DNA from: Nonomuraea cypriaca
GTDB lineage: Bacteria > Actinomycetota > Actinomycetes > Streptosporangiales > Streptosporangiaceae
DNA: 64,000 nucleotides
Direction: 5' to 3'
NCBI RefSeq assembly: GCF_015645445.1
Contig: NZ_JADOGI010000005.1
Location: forward strand, 45,858 to 109,857
Part shown: positions 17,564 to 26,574 of the stretch, in pieces
Layout of the letters: the number at the start of each line of letters is the position of its first letter
How positions within the stretch are numbered: the stretch's first letter is position 1
Notes under the pieces: generated by a model
Told to the model about the DNA's origin: nothing
Databases searched by the model: none
Seen by the model: only the letters and a program-made list of their open reading frames with translations
Made by a program: the position numbers and the translations under genes

Positions 17564-18460
17564 TCAGGCGAAGTCACCCGTGAGGTGCTTCTCGGCGGAT
17601 TTGCGGAAAGCGGCGAGCAGGCGGTTGCCGTCGCCGGCGCGGGTGGCGAGCACGACGTGGCTCGGCTCGACGCCGTGCAGGGGGACGGTGGTGAGGTCGG
17701 GGCGGAGGCTCTCCGCGCGGAGACCCGCGGAAACGATGGCCACGGCCTGGCCGGCGGCGATGAGTTCGAGCTTGTCATCGAGGGCCTCGACGAGGGGGCC
17801 GTCGGGCGCGGGGCTTCCGTCGGGCCGGGGGTCGATGCGCCAGAACGCGTTCCAGGCCGGGTCGGGCAGCTGGGGCAGGGGCTCGCCGGCGATGTCGTCG
17901 AGGGTGACCGATTCCTTGCCGGCCAGGCGGTGGTCGAGGGGGACCAGCAGCACCCGGGGTTCGTCGTAGAGGACCGTCACATGGAGTCGGCCGGTCCGGA
18001 GCGGCAGCCGGGTCACCGCCGCGTCCACTCGGCCCTCGAGCAGGGCCTCGCGCGACTCGTTCCAGGCCAGCAGCACAGTGCGTACGTCGGCGTCCGGGTG
18101 CTGGTGGCGCAGCTCACGCACCGCGGGCGTGACGGTCACGTTCATGGTGTAACCGATGATGATCCTGCTGGGCCGGGCGGCGGCACGGGTGTGGGCCGCG
18201 GCCTGGGCGGCCGAGCGCAGCAGCGCCTTGGCGCGGGGCAGGAAGACCTCTCCCGCCTCGGTGAGGCGCGTGCCCTGCGGGGTGCGGTCCAGCAGGCGAG
18301 CGCCCAGCTGCTGCTCGAGCCGGCGGATCTGACGGCTCAGGGACGGCTGGGTGACGTGGAGGGACTCGGCGGCGTGGCCGAAGTGCCGGTGCTCGGCGAC
18401 AGCCGTGAAGTAGCGCACCAACCGTAGATCGAGGTCCAGGGCGGGAGCTGAGTCGGCCAT
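17564..18460 (-). CDS. LysR family transcriptional regulator
   Basis: 298 residues: winged helix at 10-70 (LRLVRYFTAVAEHRHFGHAAESLHVTQPSLSRQIRRLEQQLGARLLDRT), then a two-lobed effector domain. It lies between the hydrolase-permease unit (same strand, downstream) and the molybdenum hydroxylase operon (divergent). LysR proteins commonly activate a divergent operon, so the 178-base gap to 18639 probably contains its binding site. The effector is unknown. Confidence 0.92.
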   Translation of the reverse strand: MADSAPALDLDLRLVRYFTAVAEHRHFGHAAESLHVTQPSLSRQIRRLEQQLGARLLDRTPQGTRLTEAGEVFLPRAKALLRSAAQAAAHTRAAARPSRIIIGYTMNVTVTPAVRELRHQHPDADVRTVLLAWNESREALLEGRVDAAVTRLPLRTGRLHVTVLYDEPRVLLVPLDHRLAGKESVTLDDIAGEPLPQLPDPAWNAFWRIDPRPDGSPAPDGPLVEALDDKLELIAAGQAVAIVSAGLRAESLRPDLTTVPLHGVEPSHVVLATRAGDGNRLLAAFRKSAEKHLTGDFA

Positions 18461-18638
18461 TCATGAAGCGTACCGCGCAGAAGTTCGTGGCCCGTTTCCA
18501 CTGCTCGGTCTGAGCTGGGGTGATGCCTGAATCGCAATGCGATGCGCAACAGGCTTTGGACGTGGACGGCTGCTCGCTCGAACGATGGAGACACCACTCC
18601 CCCGGTGCGTGAATGCCCCGACCCGTGAGGTGATCAGC

Positions 18639-19232
18639 ATGTCCAGCGAGGAGTCCTCCTCGGAATTCGAGCCGACCAGGCGTACCGTCATCAAGGCGGC
18701 TGCCGTCGTCGCGACGGCACCGGCGCTCTCCGGTCCTGGCGAGGCCGTCGCCGCCGTGGACGGCGGCCCCGTACGGACGTCACTGAAGGTCAACGGCGTG
18801 CTGCACGATCAGACGCTCGAGCCGCGGGTGACCCTGCTCGACGCGCTGCGTGAGCGGATCGGCCTCACCGGCACCAAGAAGGGCTGCGACCGCGGCGAGT
18901 GCGGCGCCTGCACGGTGCTGGCGGACGGGCGGCGGATCAAGTCCTGTCTGACCCTCGCGGTCATGCAGGAGGGCCGCGAGATCATCACCGTGGAAGGCCT
19001 CGCCCGCGGCGACCGGCTGCACCCCGTGCAGGCCGCCTTCATCGAGAACGACGGACTGCAGTGCGGCTTCTGCACCCCCGGCCAGATCATGTCGGCGGTC
19101 GCCTGCGTCGACGAAGGACACACCGGATCCGATGAGGAGATCCGCGAGTGGATGAGCGGCAACCTGTGCCGCTGCGGCTGCTACCCGAACATCGTGGCCT
19201 CGGTCCGCCAGGCCGCCAAGGAGACACGCTGA
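18639..19232 (+). CDS. paoA: Tat-exported 2Fe-2S subunit of a molybdenum hydroxylase
   Basis: 197 residues. A twin-arginine signal (TRRTVIKAAAV, residues 13-23) precedes the protein. Four cysteines of the plant-type cluster (Cys83, 88, 91, 103) and four of the second cluster (Cys142, 145, 177, 179) are present. This is the PaoA/YagT arrangement: the whole heterotrimer is exported riding on the Tat signal of this subunit. ATG 18639 has GAGGTGA upstream; in-frame upstream starts lack a site. TGATG overlap with the next gene. Oxidises aldehydes or N-heterocycles at the outer face of the membrane (family knowledge). Confidence 0.92.
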   Translation: MSSEESSSEFEPTRRTVIKAAAVVATAPALSGPGEAVAAVDGGPVRTSLKVNGVLHDQTLEPRVTLLDALRERIGLTGTKKGCDRGECGACTVLADGRRIKSCLTLAVMQEGREIITVEGLARGDRLHPVQAAFIENDGLQCGFCTPGQIMSAVACVDEGHTGSDEEIREWMSGNLCRCGCYPNIVASVRQAAKETR

Positions 19233-20212
19233 TGGACGATTTCGTCTACACCCGCGCCGATCGGCCAGAGACGGCGGTCCGCCTGGCCGCCCAGCCAGGC
19301 GCGCGTTTCATCGCCGGAGGCACCGATGTGCTCAACCTGATGAAGGAGGGTGCCGAACACCACGACCGGCTGATCGACATCAACGCGCTGCCGCTCTCCG
19401 GCATCCGGGAATCCGATGCGAGGATCGAGCTCGGCGCGCTGAGCCGGATGAGCGATGTGGCCGCGCACCCGGCCGTCCGCCGTCGTGTGCCGGTGTTGTC
19501 GCAGGCGCTGCTGGCCGGCGCCTCGCCGCAGGTGCGGAACATGGCCTCGCTGGGCGGCAATCTGCTGCAGCGTACGCGGTGCTGGTACTTCAGGGACTCC
19601 GCCATGCCGTGCAACAAGCGAACGCCCGGCAGCGGTTGCGCCGCGCTGGAGGGCCAGAACCGGTGGCATGCCATCCTGGGCGGCAGCGACCACTGCATCG
19701 CCGTCCACCCCTCTGATCTGGCGGTGGCCCTGACCGCGCTGAACGCCACGGTGCGCACCCTGAGCGCCGAAGGCCCGCGCGGCATCCCGATGTCCGGCTT
19801 CTACCTGCCGCCGGGAGACACCCCGCACCGGGAGACCGTGCTTGGCCCGGGCGAGCTCATCACCAGGATCGACGTCCCCGTCACTCCCCTGGCCACCGGC
19901 TCGCGGTATCTGAAGTTGCGGGACCGGGCGACGTTCGAGTTCGCCGTGGTCTCGGTGGCCGCGCTGATCCGGTCGCGCGACGGCGTGGTCGAGGAGGCGA
20001 GTCTGGCGTTCGGCGGCATCGCTCCCCAGCCGTGGCGTTCACCCGCGGCCGAGCAGGCGCTGGTCGGGCGCCCGCTGAACGAGACCACGATCCGGGCGGC
20101 CGGCGCGGCGCTGGTGCGCGAGGCCGTGCCGCGCCGGCACAACGCCTTCAAGGTGCCGCTGGTGCGGCGGGCACTGTCCGAGATCCTCGACCAGTTCGGG
20201 AGGACCCGATGA
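19232..20212 (+). CDS. paoB: FAD (and 4Fe-4S) subunit of the molybdenum hydroxylase
   Basis: 326 residues, ATG at 19232 overlapping the previous stop. FAD-binding motifs AGGTDVL and SLGGNLLQ are followed by RCWYFRD...CNKRTPGSGC...HCIAVHPSDL; the cysteines there match the extra [4Fe-4S] site known in E. coli PaoB and in 4-hydroxybenzoyl-CoA reductase beta subunits but absent from most FAD subunits. Transfers electrons from the Mo/Fe-S subunits to an acceptor. Its stop overlaps the ATG of the large subunit. Confidence 0.9.
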   Translation: MDDFVYTRADRPETAVRLAAQPGARFIAGGTDVLNLMKEGAEHHDRLIDINALPLSGIRESDARIELGALSRMSDVAAHPAVRRRVPVLSQALLAGASPQVRNMASLGGNLLQRTRCWYFRDSAMPCNKRTPGSGCAALEGQNRWHAILGGSDHCIAVHPSDLAVALTALNATVRTLSAEGPRGIPMSGFYLPPGDTPHRETVLGPGELITRIDVPVTPLATGSRYLKLRDRATFEFAVVSVAALIRSRDGVVEEASLAFGGIAPQPWRSPAAEQALVGRPLNETTIRAAGAALVREAVPRRHNAFKVPLVRRALSEILDQFGRTR

Positions 20213-22416
20213 GCGCATCCACGGTCGGCAGGCCGATCGACCGGGTGGACGGTGTCGCCAAGGTCACCGGCGCCGCCCGCTATGTCGCGGACGCCGACGT
20301 CGCCGGAGTGACCCACGCCGTACTGGTGATGAGCACGATCGCGCGGGGCCGCATCACGGCCTTGGACACCTCCAAGGCGACCGCCGCGCCGGGAGTGCTC
20401 GGTGTTCTCACCCACCGGAACATGCCCCGCATCACCGTGCCGGGCCCGGAGAGCCTGTACGTGAAGGGTTTCCTGCCCGTCCAGGACGACCGCGTCCGGC
20501 ACGCCGGCCAGCCCGTCGCGGTGGTGGTGGCGCAGACCCTCGAACAGGCTCAGCACGCGGCCGCCCTGGTCGAGGTGACCTACCGTGCCGAGACGCCGCA
20601 GGTGGTGCCGGCCGACAGCATGGACGAGGCGTACGTGCCCGAGCCCGGGCCCTTCGGTCCCAGCACCTACGCCCGCGGCGACGTCACAGCAGGACTGGAG
20701 TCCGCGCAGGTCAGGGTCGAGGCCGCGTACTCGAGTCCGCTGCAGCACCACAACGCCATGGAACCGACGGCCGCGGTCGCGATCTGGGACGGCGACCGGC
20801 TGACGGTCCGGGTGTCGACCCAGTCCATCACCGACGTCCAGAACTCGCTCATGGAGGCCTTCCGGCTCCCGCGCGAGAACGTCCGTGTCATCTGCCCCTT
20901 CATCGGCGGGGCGTTCGGCGGCAAGGGCCTGACCTGGCCGCAACCCATCCTCGCCGCGGCGGTCGCCCGGCAGGTCAGGCGGCCGGTCAAGCTGGTGCTG
21001 ACGCGGGCGGACGCCTACACCAGCCACGGTCACCGCGCGGAGAGCCATCACCTCCTGCGCATGGGCGCCACCCGCGACGGGCGGCTCACCGCGATCGACC
21101 ACACCATCACCCAGTCGGTCTCACGTACCGATGAGCTGATGTTCAACGGCCCGGAACCCACCAAGATCCTCTACGCGTGCCCGAACGTGCGGACGACGAT
21201 GCGGGCGGTGCGCCTCGACCTGCCGACCGCCAACTTCGCCCGTTCGCCCGAGACCTCGGCCAACTACGCCCTGGAGTCCACGCTGGACGAGCTGAGCCAC
21301 GCGCTTGACCTGGATCCGGTCGAGCTGAGGATCCGCAACTGGTCGGCCACCAACCAGGAGACCGGCGAGCGCCACGGCAGCAGCTACCTGCGCGAGTGCT
21401 ACCGGCAGGGCGCGGAGCGCTTCGGCTGGTCGCGGCGCGATCCCCGGCCCGGTTCCATGCGGGACCGCGACGGGCTGATCGGCTGGGGAATGGCGACCGC
21501 GTCCCACGTCTCGGGTGGCCTGGGAGGGGCGGGAGCCACCGTACGGATCACCGTGGACGGCGGCGCCCGGATCCGCTCTGGCACGCAGGACCTCGGGACC
21601 GGCACGTACACGGTGATGGCGCAGATCGGCGCCCAGGAGCTGGGCATGCGGCTCTGGAATGTCGAGTTCGCGCTGGGAGACTCGTCATTCCCGCAGTCGG
21701 TCCCGTCCGTTTCCTCGACGACCGTGCCGAGCGTCGGCGCCGCCGTCGTACGGTGTGCGGCCCAGGCCCGCGAACGGGTGATCGCCCTCACCGTGGCCGA
21801 CCCCCGCAGCCCCCTGCACGGATTGCCCCCCGACCGGATCGGCGTCGGCGACGGTTACCTGTCGGACACCGACCGGCCCGCGCGGCGGATCAGCTACCGC
21901 GAGGTCATGCGCCGCCACGGCCAGCCGATCGAGGTCACCGTCCAGCCGCCGGAGCAGACGCCGATGCGTTACTCGGTCGGCGCCTTCTTCGTCGAAGTCC
22001 ACGTCCATCCCGGCCTGGGGCGGGTCAGCGTACGCCGGGTCGTCGGCGTCTTCGACCCCGGCCGGGTGCTCAACCCCAAGACCGCGCGCAGCCAGGCCAT
22101 CGGCGGGGCCATCTGGTGCATGGGAATCGCGCTCACCGAGCATGCCCTGGTCGATCCCCATCTGGGCCGGATCGTCACGCCGAACCTGTCCGGCTATCTG
22201 CTGCCCGTCAACGCCGACGTACCGGACATGGACGTCACCTTCATCAACCGTCCTGACCCCTCCAGCGACGCGCTGGGCGCCCGCGGCTTCGGCGAGGTGC
22301 CCTCGACCGGGCTGACCGCGGCCATCGGCAACGCCGTCCACCACGCCATCGGCCGCCGCATCCGCGACCTGCCGATCACCCAGGATAAGATCCTCGCGGC
22401 GCTGTCCAGGCAATGA
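20209..22416 (+). CDS. paoC: Molybdenum cofactor-binding catalytic subunit
   Basis: 735 residues, ATG at 20209 with GGGAGGA upstream and ATGA overlap. Aldehyde oxidase/xanthine dehydrogenase a/b hammerhead domain at the N-terminus, then the molybdopterin-binding regions (GGAFGGKG around 240, NYALESTLDELSHALDLDP, GTQDLGTGTYTVMAQ) and near the end ARGFGEVPSTGLTAAIGNA, whose Glu is the catalytic base in this family. With the Tat-bearing small subunit it should work outside the cytoplasm. Cytosine-dinucleotide cofactor (MCD) is usual for PaoC. Substrate unknown; an aldehyde or heterocycle fits. Confidence 0.93.
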   Translation: MSASTVGRPIDRVDGVAKVTGAARYVADADVAGVTHAVLVMSTIARGRITALDTSKATAAPGVLGVLTHRNMPRITVPGPESLYVKGFLPVQDDRVRHAGQPVAVVVAQTLEQAQHAAALVEVTYRAETPQVVPADSMDEAYVPEPGPFGPSTYARGDVTAGLESAQVRVEAAYSSPLQHHNAMEPTAAVAIWDGDRLTVRVSTQSITDVQNSLMEAFRLPRENVRVICPFIGGAFGGKGLTWPQPILAAAVARQVRRPVKLVLTRADAYTSHGHRAESHHLLRMGATRDGRLTAIDHTITQSVSRTDELMFNGPEPTKILYACPNVRTTMRAVRLDLPTANFARSPETSANYALESTLDELSHALDLDPVELRIRNWSATNQETGERHGSSYLRECYRQGAERFGWSRRDPRPGSMRDRDGLIGWGMATASHVSGGLGGAGATVRITVDGGARIRSGTQDLGTGTYTVMAQIGAQELGMRLWNVEFALGDSSFPQSVPSVSSTTVPSVGAAVVRCAAQARERVIALTVADPRSPLHGLPPDRIGVGDGYLSDTDRPARRISYREVMRRHGQPIEVTVQPPEQTPMRYSVGAFFVEVHVHPGLGRVSVRRVVGVFDPGRVLNPKTARSQAIGGAIWCMGIALTEHALVDPHLGRIVTPNLSGYLLPVNADVPDMDVTFINRPDPSSDALGARGFGEVPSTGLTAAIGNAVHHAIGRRIRDLPITQDKILAALSRQ

Positions 22417-22443
22417 GTCTGCGTTTGTGAAGTGAGGTACGCG

Positions 22444-22925
22444 ATGCGCGCGGTCATTCACGACGGCGGAATACACACTGTCGATGTGCCGTAGCCCGAA
22501 GGAAACGGCGTACGCCTGTCGGTCGTCGCAGCGGGGATCTGCGGAACAGACATCGGCTTCGCCGCGGCGCTGGTGCTCGGCGGCGGGTCCATCGGGCTGC
22601 TGGCCGCCGCGGCGGCACAGGCCGCGGGGCACGACGTCGACGTCGATGCGAGGCATCCCCACCAGCGGCGCGCGGCCGAGGAGCTCGGGTGCGGAGAGCC
22701 CGGCGGCGAGTATGGTGATCGACGCCGCGGGGAGCGGGTCCAGTCTCCGCAGCGCCGCCGCGGCCGCCCGTCCCGGCGGACGCGTCGTGTCCACAGGCGT
22801 CTACAGGGAGAACCACCGATTCCCGGGGTCATCAGCCTGACCAAGGAACTGACCTTCGTTCACTCCATCGCCTACGGCCTTCGTCTCGAACGGGTACCGC
22901 GCCCTGCCCGCCAGGCTCACCCCCT
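22444..22925 (+). pseudogene. Zinc-type alcohol dehydrogenase, broken
   Basis: ATG 22444 starts MRAVIHDGGIHTVDVP and is stopped in frame by TAG at 22492; the text then continues as an MDR dehydrogenase (GVRLSVVAAGICGTDIGF). A large internal deletion follows, joining it to the Rossmann segment (LVLGGGSIGLLAAAAAQAAGHDV) and, after further frame changes, to MVIDAAGSGSSL...ARPGGRVVSTGVYRE and LTKELTFVHSIAYG. The catalytic and structural zinc regions are lost. It follows the Mo-hydroxylase operon by 27 bases and may once have been its fourth gene. Confidence 0.85.
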
Positions 22926-22943
22926 GATTTCGGAGAGCGATCG

Positions 22944-24197
22944 TCAGGCGGTCACCGCGCTCACCGCGTCCGCCCAGATGCTGCCGGCTTCCTTCACCTG
23001 CTCGGAGTCGACGACCAGCGCGGGGATGAACCGGACGACTTCGCTCCAGGCGCCGCAGGTCAGCAGCAGGAGGCCGCGCTTGGCCGCCTCGTGCTGCGCC
23101 GCGGCGGCGGTGGCGCCGTCCGGGTTTCCTTCCGCGTCGCGGAACTCGCTGCCCAGCATCAGGCCGAGGCCCCGCACGTCGGTGATTCGCTCGTTCCCGG
23201 ACGCGACGTCCTCCAGCGCGGCCCGCAGCTCGACGCCGCGGGCGGCCGAGTTCTGTACGAGGCCCTCGCTCTGGATCACGTCGAGTGTGGCGAGTGCCGC
23301 GGCGCAGGCCACCACGTTCGCACCATAGGTGCCGCCCTGCGATCCGGGCCAGGCCTTCTCCATGAGGTCGGCGCGGGCGGCGATCGCCGACAGCGGGAAG
23401 CCGGAGGCCAGGCCCTTGGCCATGATCAGTACGTCGGCGCGGACGCCGAAATGGTCGCCGCCCCAGAACTCGCCGGTGCGCCCCCACCCGGTCTGGATCT
23501 CGTCGACGACGAGCAGGATCCCGTACCTGTCGGCGCGCTCGCGCAGCCCTGCCAGGAAACGGGTGTTGGCCGGCACGTAGCCGCCCTCGCCCAGCACCGG
23601 CTCGACGAAGAAGGCCGCGGTGTCCTCCGGGGACGTCACCGTCTGAAGGACATAGTCCAACTCGCGCAGCGCGAAGTCGGTCGCCTGGTCCTCGTCCCAT
23701 CCGTAGTGGGTGGGGTTCGGGAACGGCGCGATGACGACGCCGCCCATGAGGGGGCTGAAGCCGGAGCGGAATCTGGTCCCCGAGGTGGTCATCGACGCGG
23801 CCGCGACGGTCCGGCCGTGGAAACCGCCGTGGAAGACGATGACGTTCGGGCGGGCAGTGGACTGGCGGGCCAGGCGCAGGGCCGCCTCCACCCCTTCGGA
23901 ACCGGAGTTGGAGAAGAACAGGCGGTCGAGGCCGGTGGGCAGCACCTCGCCGAGACGGTCGACCAGGTCCAGCAGCGGGCGGTGCATGACCGTCGTGTAC
24001 TGCGCGTGGATGAGGGTCGCCACCTGGCGCTGGGCCGCCTCGACCACGCGGGGGTGGCAGTGCCCCGTGCTGGTCACGCCGATCCCGGCGGTGAAGTCGA
24101 GGTAGCGACGCCCCTCTTCGTCGTAGATGTGGACGCCTTCGCCGCGCGCGGCGAGGACTCCGGTCGCCTGCTTGAGGATCGGAGAGAGTGCTGCCAC
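22944..24197 (-). CDS. Class III aminotransferase (GabT/DoeD-like)
   Basis: 417 residues. PLP site: SNSGSEGVEAAL, VDEIQTGWGRTG (Asp232) and Lys261 in MAKGLASGFP. Enzymes of this group move the omega-amino group of GABA, diaminobutyrate, ornithine or similar to 2-oxoglutarate or pyruvate. A divergent semialdehyde dehydrogenase gene shares the intergenic region and an ATTGTCGACAAT operator, and the island contains ectoine hydrolase, so the most economical role is 2,4-diaminobutyrate to aspartate-semialdehyde (DoeD/Atf step). A GABA transaminase role cannot be excluded from sequence. Confidence 0.88.
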   Translation of the reverse strand: MAALSPILKQATGVLAARGEGVHIYDEEGRRYLDFTAGIGVTSTGHCHPRVVEAAQRQVATLIHAQYTTVMHRPLLDLVDRLGEVLPTGLDRLFFSNSGSEGVEAALRLARQSTARPNVIVFHGGFHGRTVAAASMTTSGTRFRSGFSPLMGGVVIAPFPNPTHYGWDEDQATDFALRELDYVLQTVTSPEDTAAFFVEPVLGEGGYVPANTRFLAGLRERADRYGILLVVDEIQTGWGRTGEFWGGDHFGVRADVLIMAKGLASGFPLSAIAARADLMEKAWPGSQGGTYGANVVACAAALATLDVIQSEGLVQNSAARGVELRAALEDVASGNERITDVRGLGLMLGSEFRDAEGNPDGATAAAAQHEAAKRGLLLLTCGAWSEVVRFIPALVVDSEQVKEAGSIWADAVSAVTA

Positions 24198-24213
24198 TGG
24201 AGCTCCTCTGGTA

Positions 24214-24227
24214 GATTGTCGACAATC
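24214..24227. promoter_or_regulatory. GntR-type operator, copy 1
   Basis: GATTGTCGACAATC is a perfect 14-bp palindrome between the aminotransferase (minus) and the dehydrogenase (plus). The core ATTGTYGACAAT recurs at 27385 and 35220, each time in a divergent intergenic region of the same island. Form and half-site (TTGT/ACAA) suit a GntR/FCD protein; the GntR gene at 25789 is the candidate. Confidence 0.75.
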
Positions 24228-24305
24228 AAACTGGAAGATAACCTACAACGGCTTGCGGTCCGCGTCAGCCCCCTGAAGCGGCGCCCGCCGTCGGAAGGGA
24301 CGAGA

Positions 24306-25775
24306 ATGCCTGATCAGGCCGGTGAGCTCGCAGTCATCGACGCGGCGCCGAAACAGCTCTTCATCAACGGCAAGTGGACGGACGCATCGCAGGGAGCCAC
24401 CTTCGAGGTGCTGGATCCTTCGACGGGCAAGGTGTTGTGCGCCGTGTCGGACGCCTCGCCCGAGGACGGGATGGCCGCACTCGAAGCCGCCGCCGCAGCG
24501 CAGGCCGCGTTCGCCGCCACCCCGCCGCGCGAACGTTCCGACATGCTCATGCGGGCCTTTCGCCTGCTGCACGAGCGCATCGACACCCTCGCCCTGCTCA
24601 TGACGCTGGAGATGGGCAAGCCCCTGGCGGAGTCACGAGGCGAGATCGCCTACGCCGCGGAGTTCTTCCGCCACTTCGCCGAGGAGGCCGTCCGCATCGA
24701 CGGCGGTTACCAGGTCGCACCGGCCGGAGGCGCCCGTTTCCTCGTGACCAAGCAGCCCGTCGGGCCTTCGCTGCTGGTCACACCGTGGAACTTCCCCATG
24801 GCCATGGGCACCCGCAAGATCGGTCCCGCGATCGCCGCCGGCTGCACCAGCATCATCAAGCCGGCCCCGCAAACCCCACTGTCCATGCTGGCCCTGGCCG
24901 GGATCCTGCGCGAGGCCGGCGTACCGGACGGCGCCGTCAACGTCGTGACCACGAGCAACGCCGGTGAGGTCATGGAGCCTCTGATCCGCTCCGGCGTGGC
25001 GCGCAAGTTGTCGTTCACGGGTTCCACCGCCGTGGGCAGGCGGCTGCTGGAGCAGTGTGCCGACAAGGTGCTGCGTACCTCGCTGGAGCTCGGTGGCAAC
25101 GCGGCGTTCATCGTCTTCCCCGACGCCGACCTCTCCGCGGCCGTCGACGGGGCGATCGCCGCGAAGATGCGCAACTCCGGCGAGGCCTGCACCTCCGCGA
25201 ACCGCATCTACGTCCACGCGGACGTCATCGACGACTTCGGGGCGAAGCTGGCCGAGAAGATGGCCGCCCTGCCCGTTGGGCGAGGTGTGCTCGACGGCGT
25301 CCGCGTCGGCCCGCTCATCGACGCCGCCGCGCGGGAGAAGGTGGCGCGGCTGGTGGGCGACGCCGTGGAGCGGGGCGCCAAGGTGCTCACCGGCGGAGAG
25401 ATCCCGGACCAGCCAGGCTTCTTCTATCCGCCGACGGTCCTGACCGGCGTGCCGGAGTCGGCCCGGATGCGGCACGAGGAGATCTTCGGTCCGGTCGCGC
25501 CGCTGACGGCGTTCACCACCGAGGACGAGGCTGTCGCAGCGGCCAACGACACCGAGTACGGCCTGGTCAACTACGTGTACACCAACGACCTGTCGCGCGC
25601 GCTACGGGTCGCGGAGGCGCTGGAGTCCGGCATGGTCGGCATCAACCAGGGTGTGGTGTCCAACCCCGCCGCGCCTTTCGGCGGGGTCAAGGCATCCGGT
25701 CTCGGCCGCGAAGGCGGGCCGATCGGCATCGAGGAGTTCCTGGAGACCAAGTACATCGGTATCGGCCTAGCCTGA
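24306..25775 (+). CDS. NAD(P)-dependent semialdehyde dehydrogenase (GabD/DoeC-like)
   Basis: 489 residues from ATG 24306 (GGAAGGGACGAGA upstream); much upstream in-frame sequence is antisense to the aminotransferase and is rejected. Aldehyde dehydrogenase motifs: PWNFPMAMGTRKIGPAIAAGC, FTGSTAVGRRL, catalytic Glu in LELGGN and catalytic Cys in SGEACTSANRIYV. The family includes succinate- and aspartate-semialdehyde dehydrogenases. Next to the class III aminotransferase it would oxidise the semialdehyde formed, giving aspartate if the substrate is diaminobutyrate. Shares the operator at 24214 with the aminotransferase. Confidence 0.92.
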   Translation: MPDQAGELAVIDAAPKQLFINGKWTDASQGATFEVLDPSTGKVLCAVSDASPEDGMAALEAAAAAQAAFAATPPRERSDMLMRAFRLLHERIDTLALLMTLEMGKPLAESRGEIAYAAEFFRHFAEEAVRIDGGYQVAPAGGARFLVTKQPVGPSLLVTPWNFPMAMGTRKIGPAIAAGCTSIIKPAPQTPLSMLALAGILREAGVPDGAVNVVTTSNAGEVMEPLIRSGVARKLSFTGSTAVGRRLLEQCADKVLRTSLELGGNAAFIVFPDADLSAAVDGAIAAKMRNSGEACTSANRIYVHADVIDDFGAKLAEKMAALPVGRGVLDGVRVGPLIDAAAREKVARLVGDAVERGAKVLTGGEIPDQPGFFYPPTVLTGVPESARMRHEEIFGPVAPLTAFTTEDEAVAAANDTEYGLVNYVYTNDLSRALRVAEALESGMVGINQGVVSNPAAPFGGVKASGLGREGGPIGIEEFLETKYIGIGLA

Positions 25776-25788
25776 CCGATGCGCGCCT

Positions 25789-26460
25789 CTAGGCGGTGGT
25801 CCCCCGCGCTCGGAGCCGGACCACCGCGTCGTGCATGTGCTCGATGAGGAGACGGTCGACGAGTTCGGCGTCGCCGGCCTTGAACGCGTCGGCGATCTCG
25901 TCGTGCTCGGGGACGCGGTCGTCCGGCGGCGGGTAGGTCTCCTGCAGCGCCGTGACGCACATGCGTGTCTCGGTCAGCAGCGTGTGGTGCATGCGTGACA
26001 GCCGCGGGCTTTCGGCCATCCGGACGAGTTCCTCGTGGAACTCCAGGTCCGCCGCGCCGATCTTCTCTCCGTCCAGACGGTCGGAAGCCTTCGCCATTTT
26101 CTTGATGATCGAAGCCAGCCGCGTACCCGCGGCGACGGGATCGCGGCGGAAGATCTCGGCGGCGGCCGTACGCTCGACGGCGGTGCGTGCCAGGTAGATG
26201 TCATAGACGTCGTCGTCGGTCAGCTCGATGACGAACAGACCACGGTTGCGGATCGAGACGAGGAGACCCTCCTGCGTCAGACGCTGCATGGCCTCTCGCA
26301 GCGGGCCGCGGCTCACGCCGAGTTCGCGGGCGAGGTCGGCCTCGCCGAGCTGGGCGCCTGGCTGGAGCTCTCCGTGGGCGATGGCCTCACGTAGCTTGCG
26401 GGCGATGATGCTCGGCGTGGACTCCCTGTCCACGGGTGCGATGAACCTGCCGAGGGTCAT
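25789..26460 (-). CDS. GntR family (FCD) transcriptional regulator
   Basis: About 223 residues from ATG 26460, which has GGAG seven bases upstream; an in-frame start at 26541 would add a low-complexity tail. Winged helix at about 15-75 (GAQLGEADLARELGVSRGPLREAMQRLTQEGLL), then an FCD all-helical effector domain with metal-ligand-type residues (D/H pattern in ADLEFHEELV...EHDEIADAF...LLIEHMHDAV). FCD regulators bind carboxylic or amino acids. It sits in the catabolic island and is the best candidate for binding the three ATTGTYGACAAT operators. The gene converges on the dehydrogenase. Confidence 0.9.
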   Translation of the reverse strand: MTLGRFIAPVDRESTPSIIARKLREAIAHGELQPGAQLGEADLARELGVSRGPLREAMQRLTQEGLLVSIRNRGLFVIELTDDDVYDIYLARTAVERTAAAEIFRRDPVAAGTRLASIIKKMAKASDRLDGEKIGAADLEFHEELVRMAESPRLSRMHHTLLTETRMCVTALQETYPPPDDRVPEHDEIADAFKAGDAELVDRLLIEHMHDAVVRLRARGTTA

Positions 26461-26574
26461 GCTGGTCTCCGTTTTGGCAGCGCCCGTCCGTTTGCGATCC
26501 GGAGAGCCGAGCGAACGTGTCGATGGTGGATTGTTCATCATCCTGCTGTCGCGATCACTGATTTAACACCGATG

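Noticed and set aside
22801..24225. 474-codon minus-strand frame overlapping the aminotransferase
   Set aside because: Frame-shifted shadow of the class III aminotransferase, rich in Arg/Gly/Pro with no motif.
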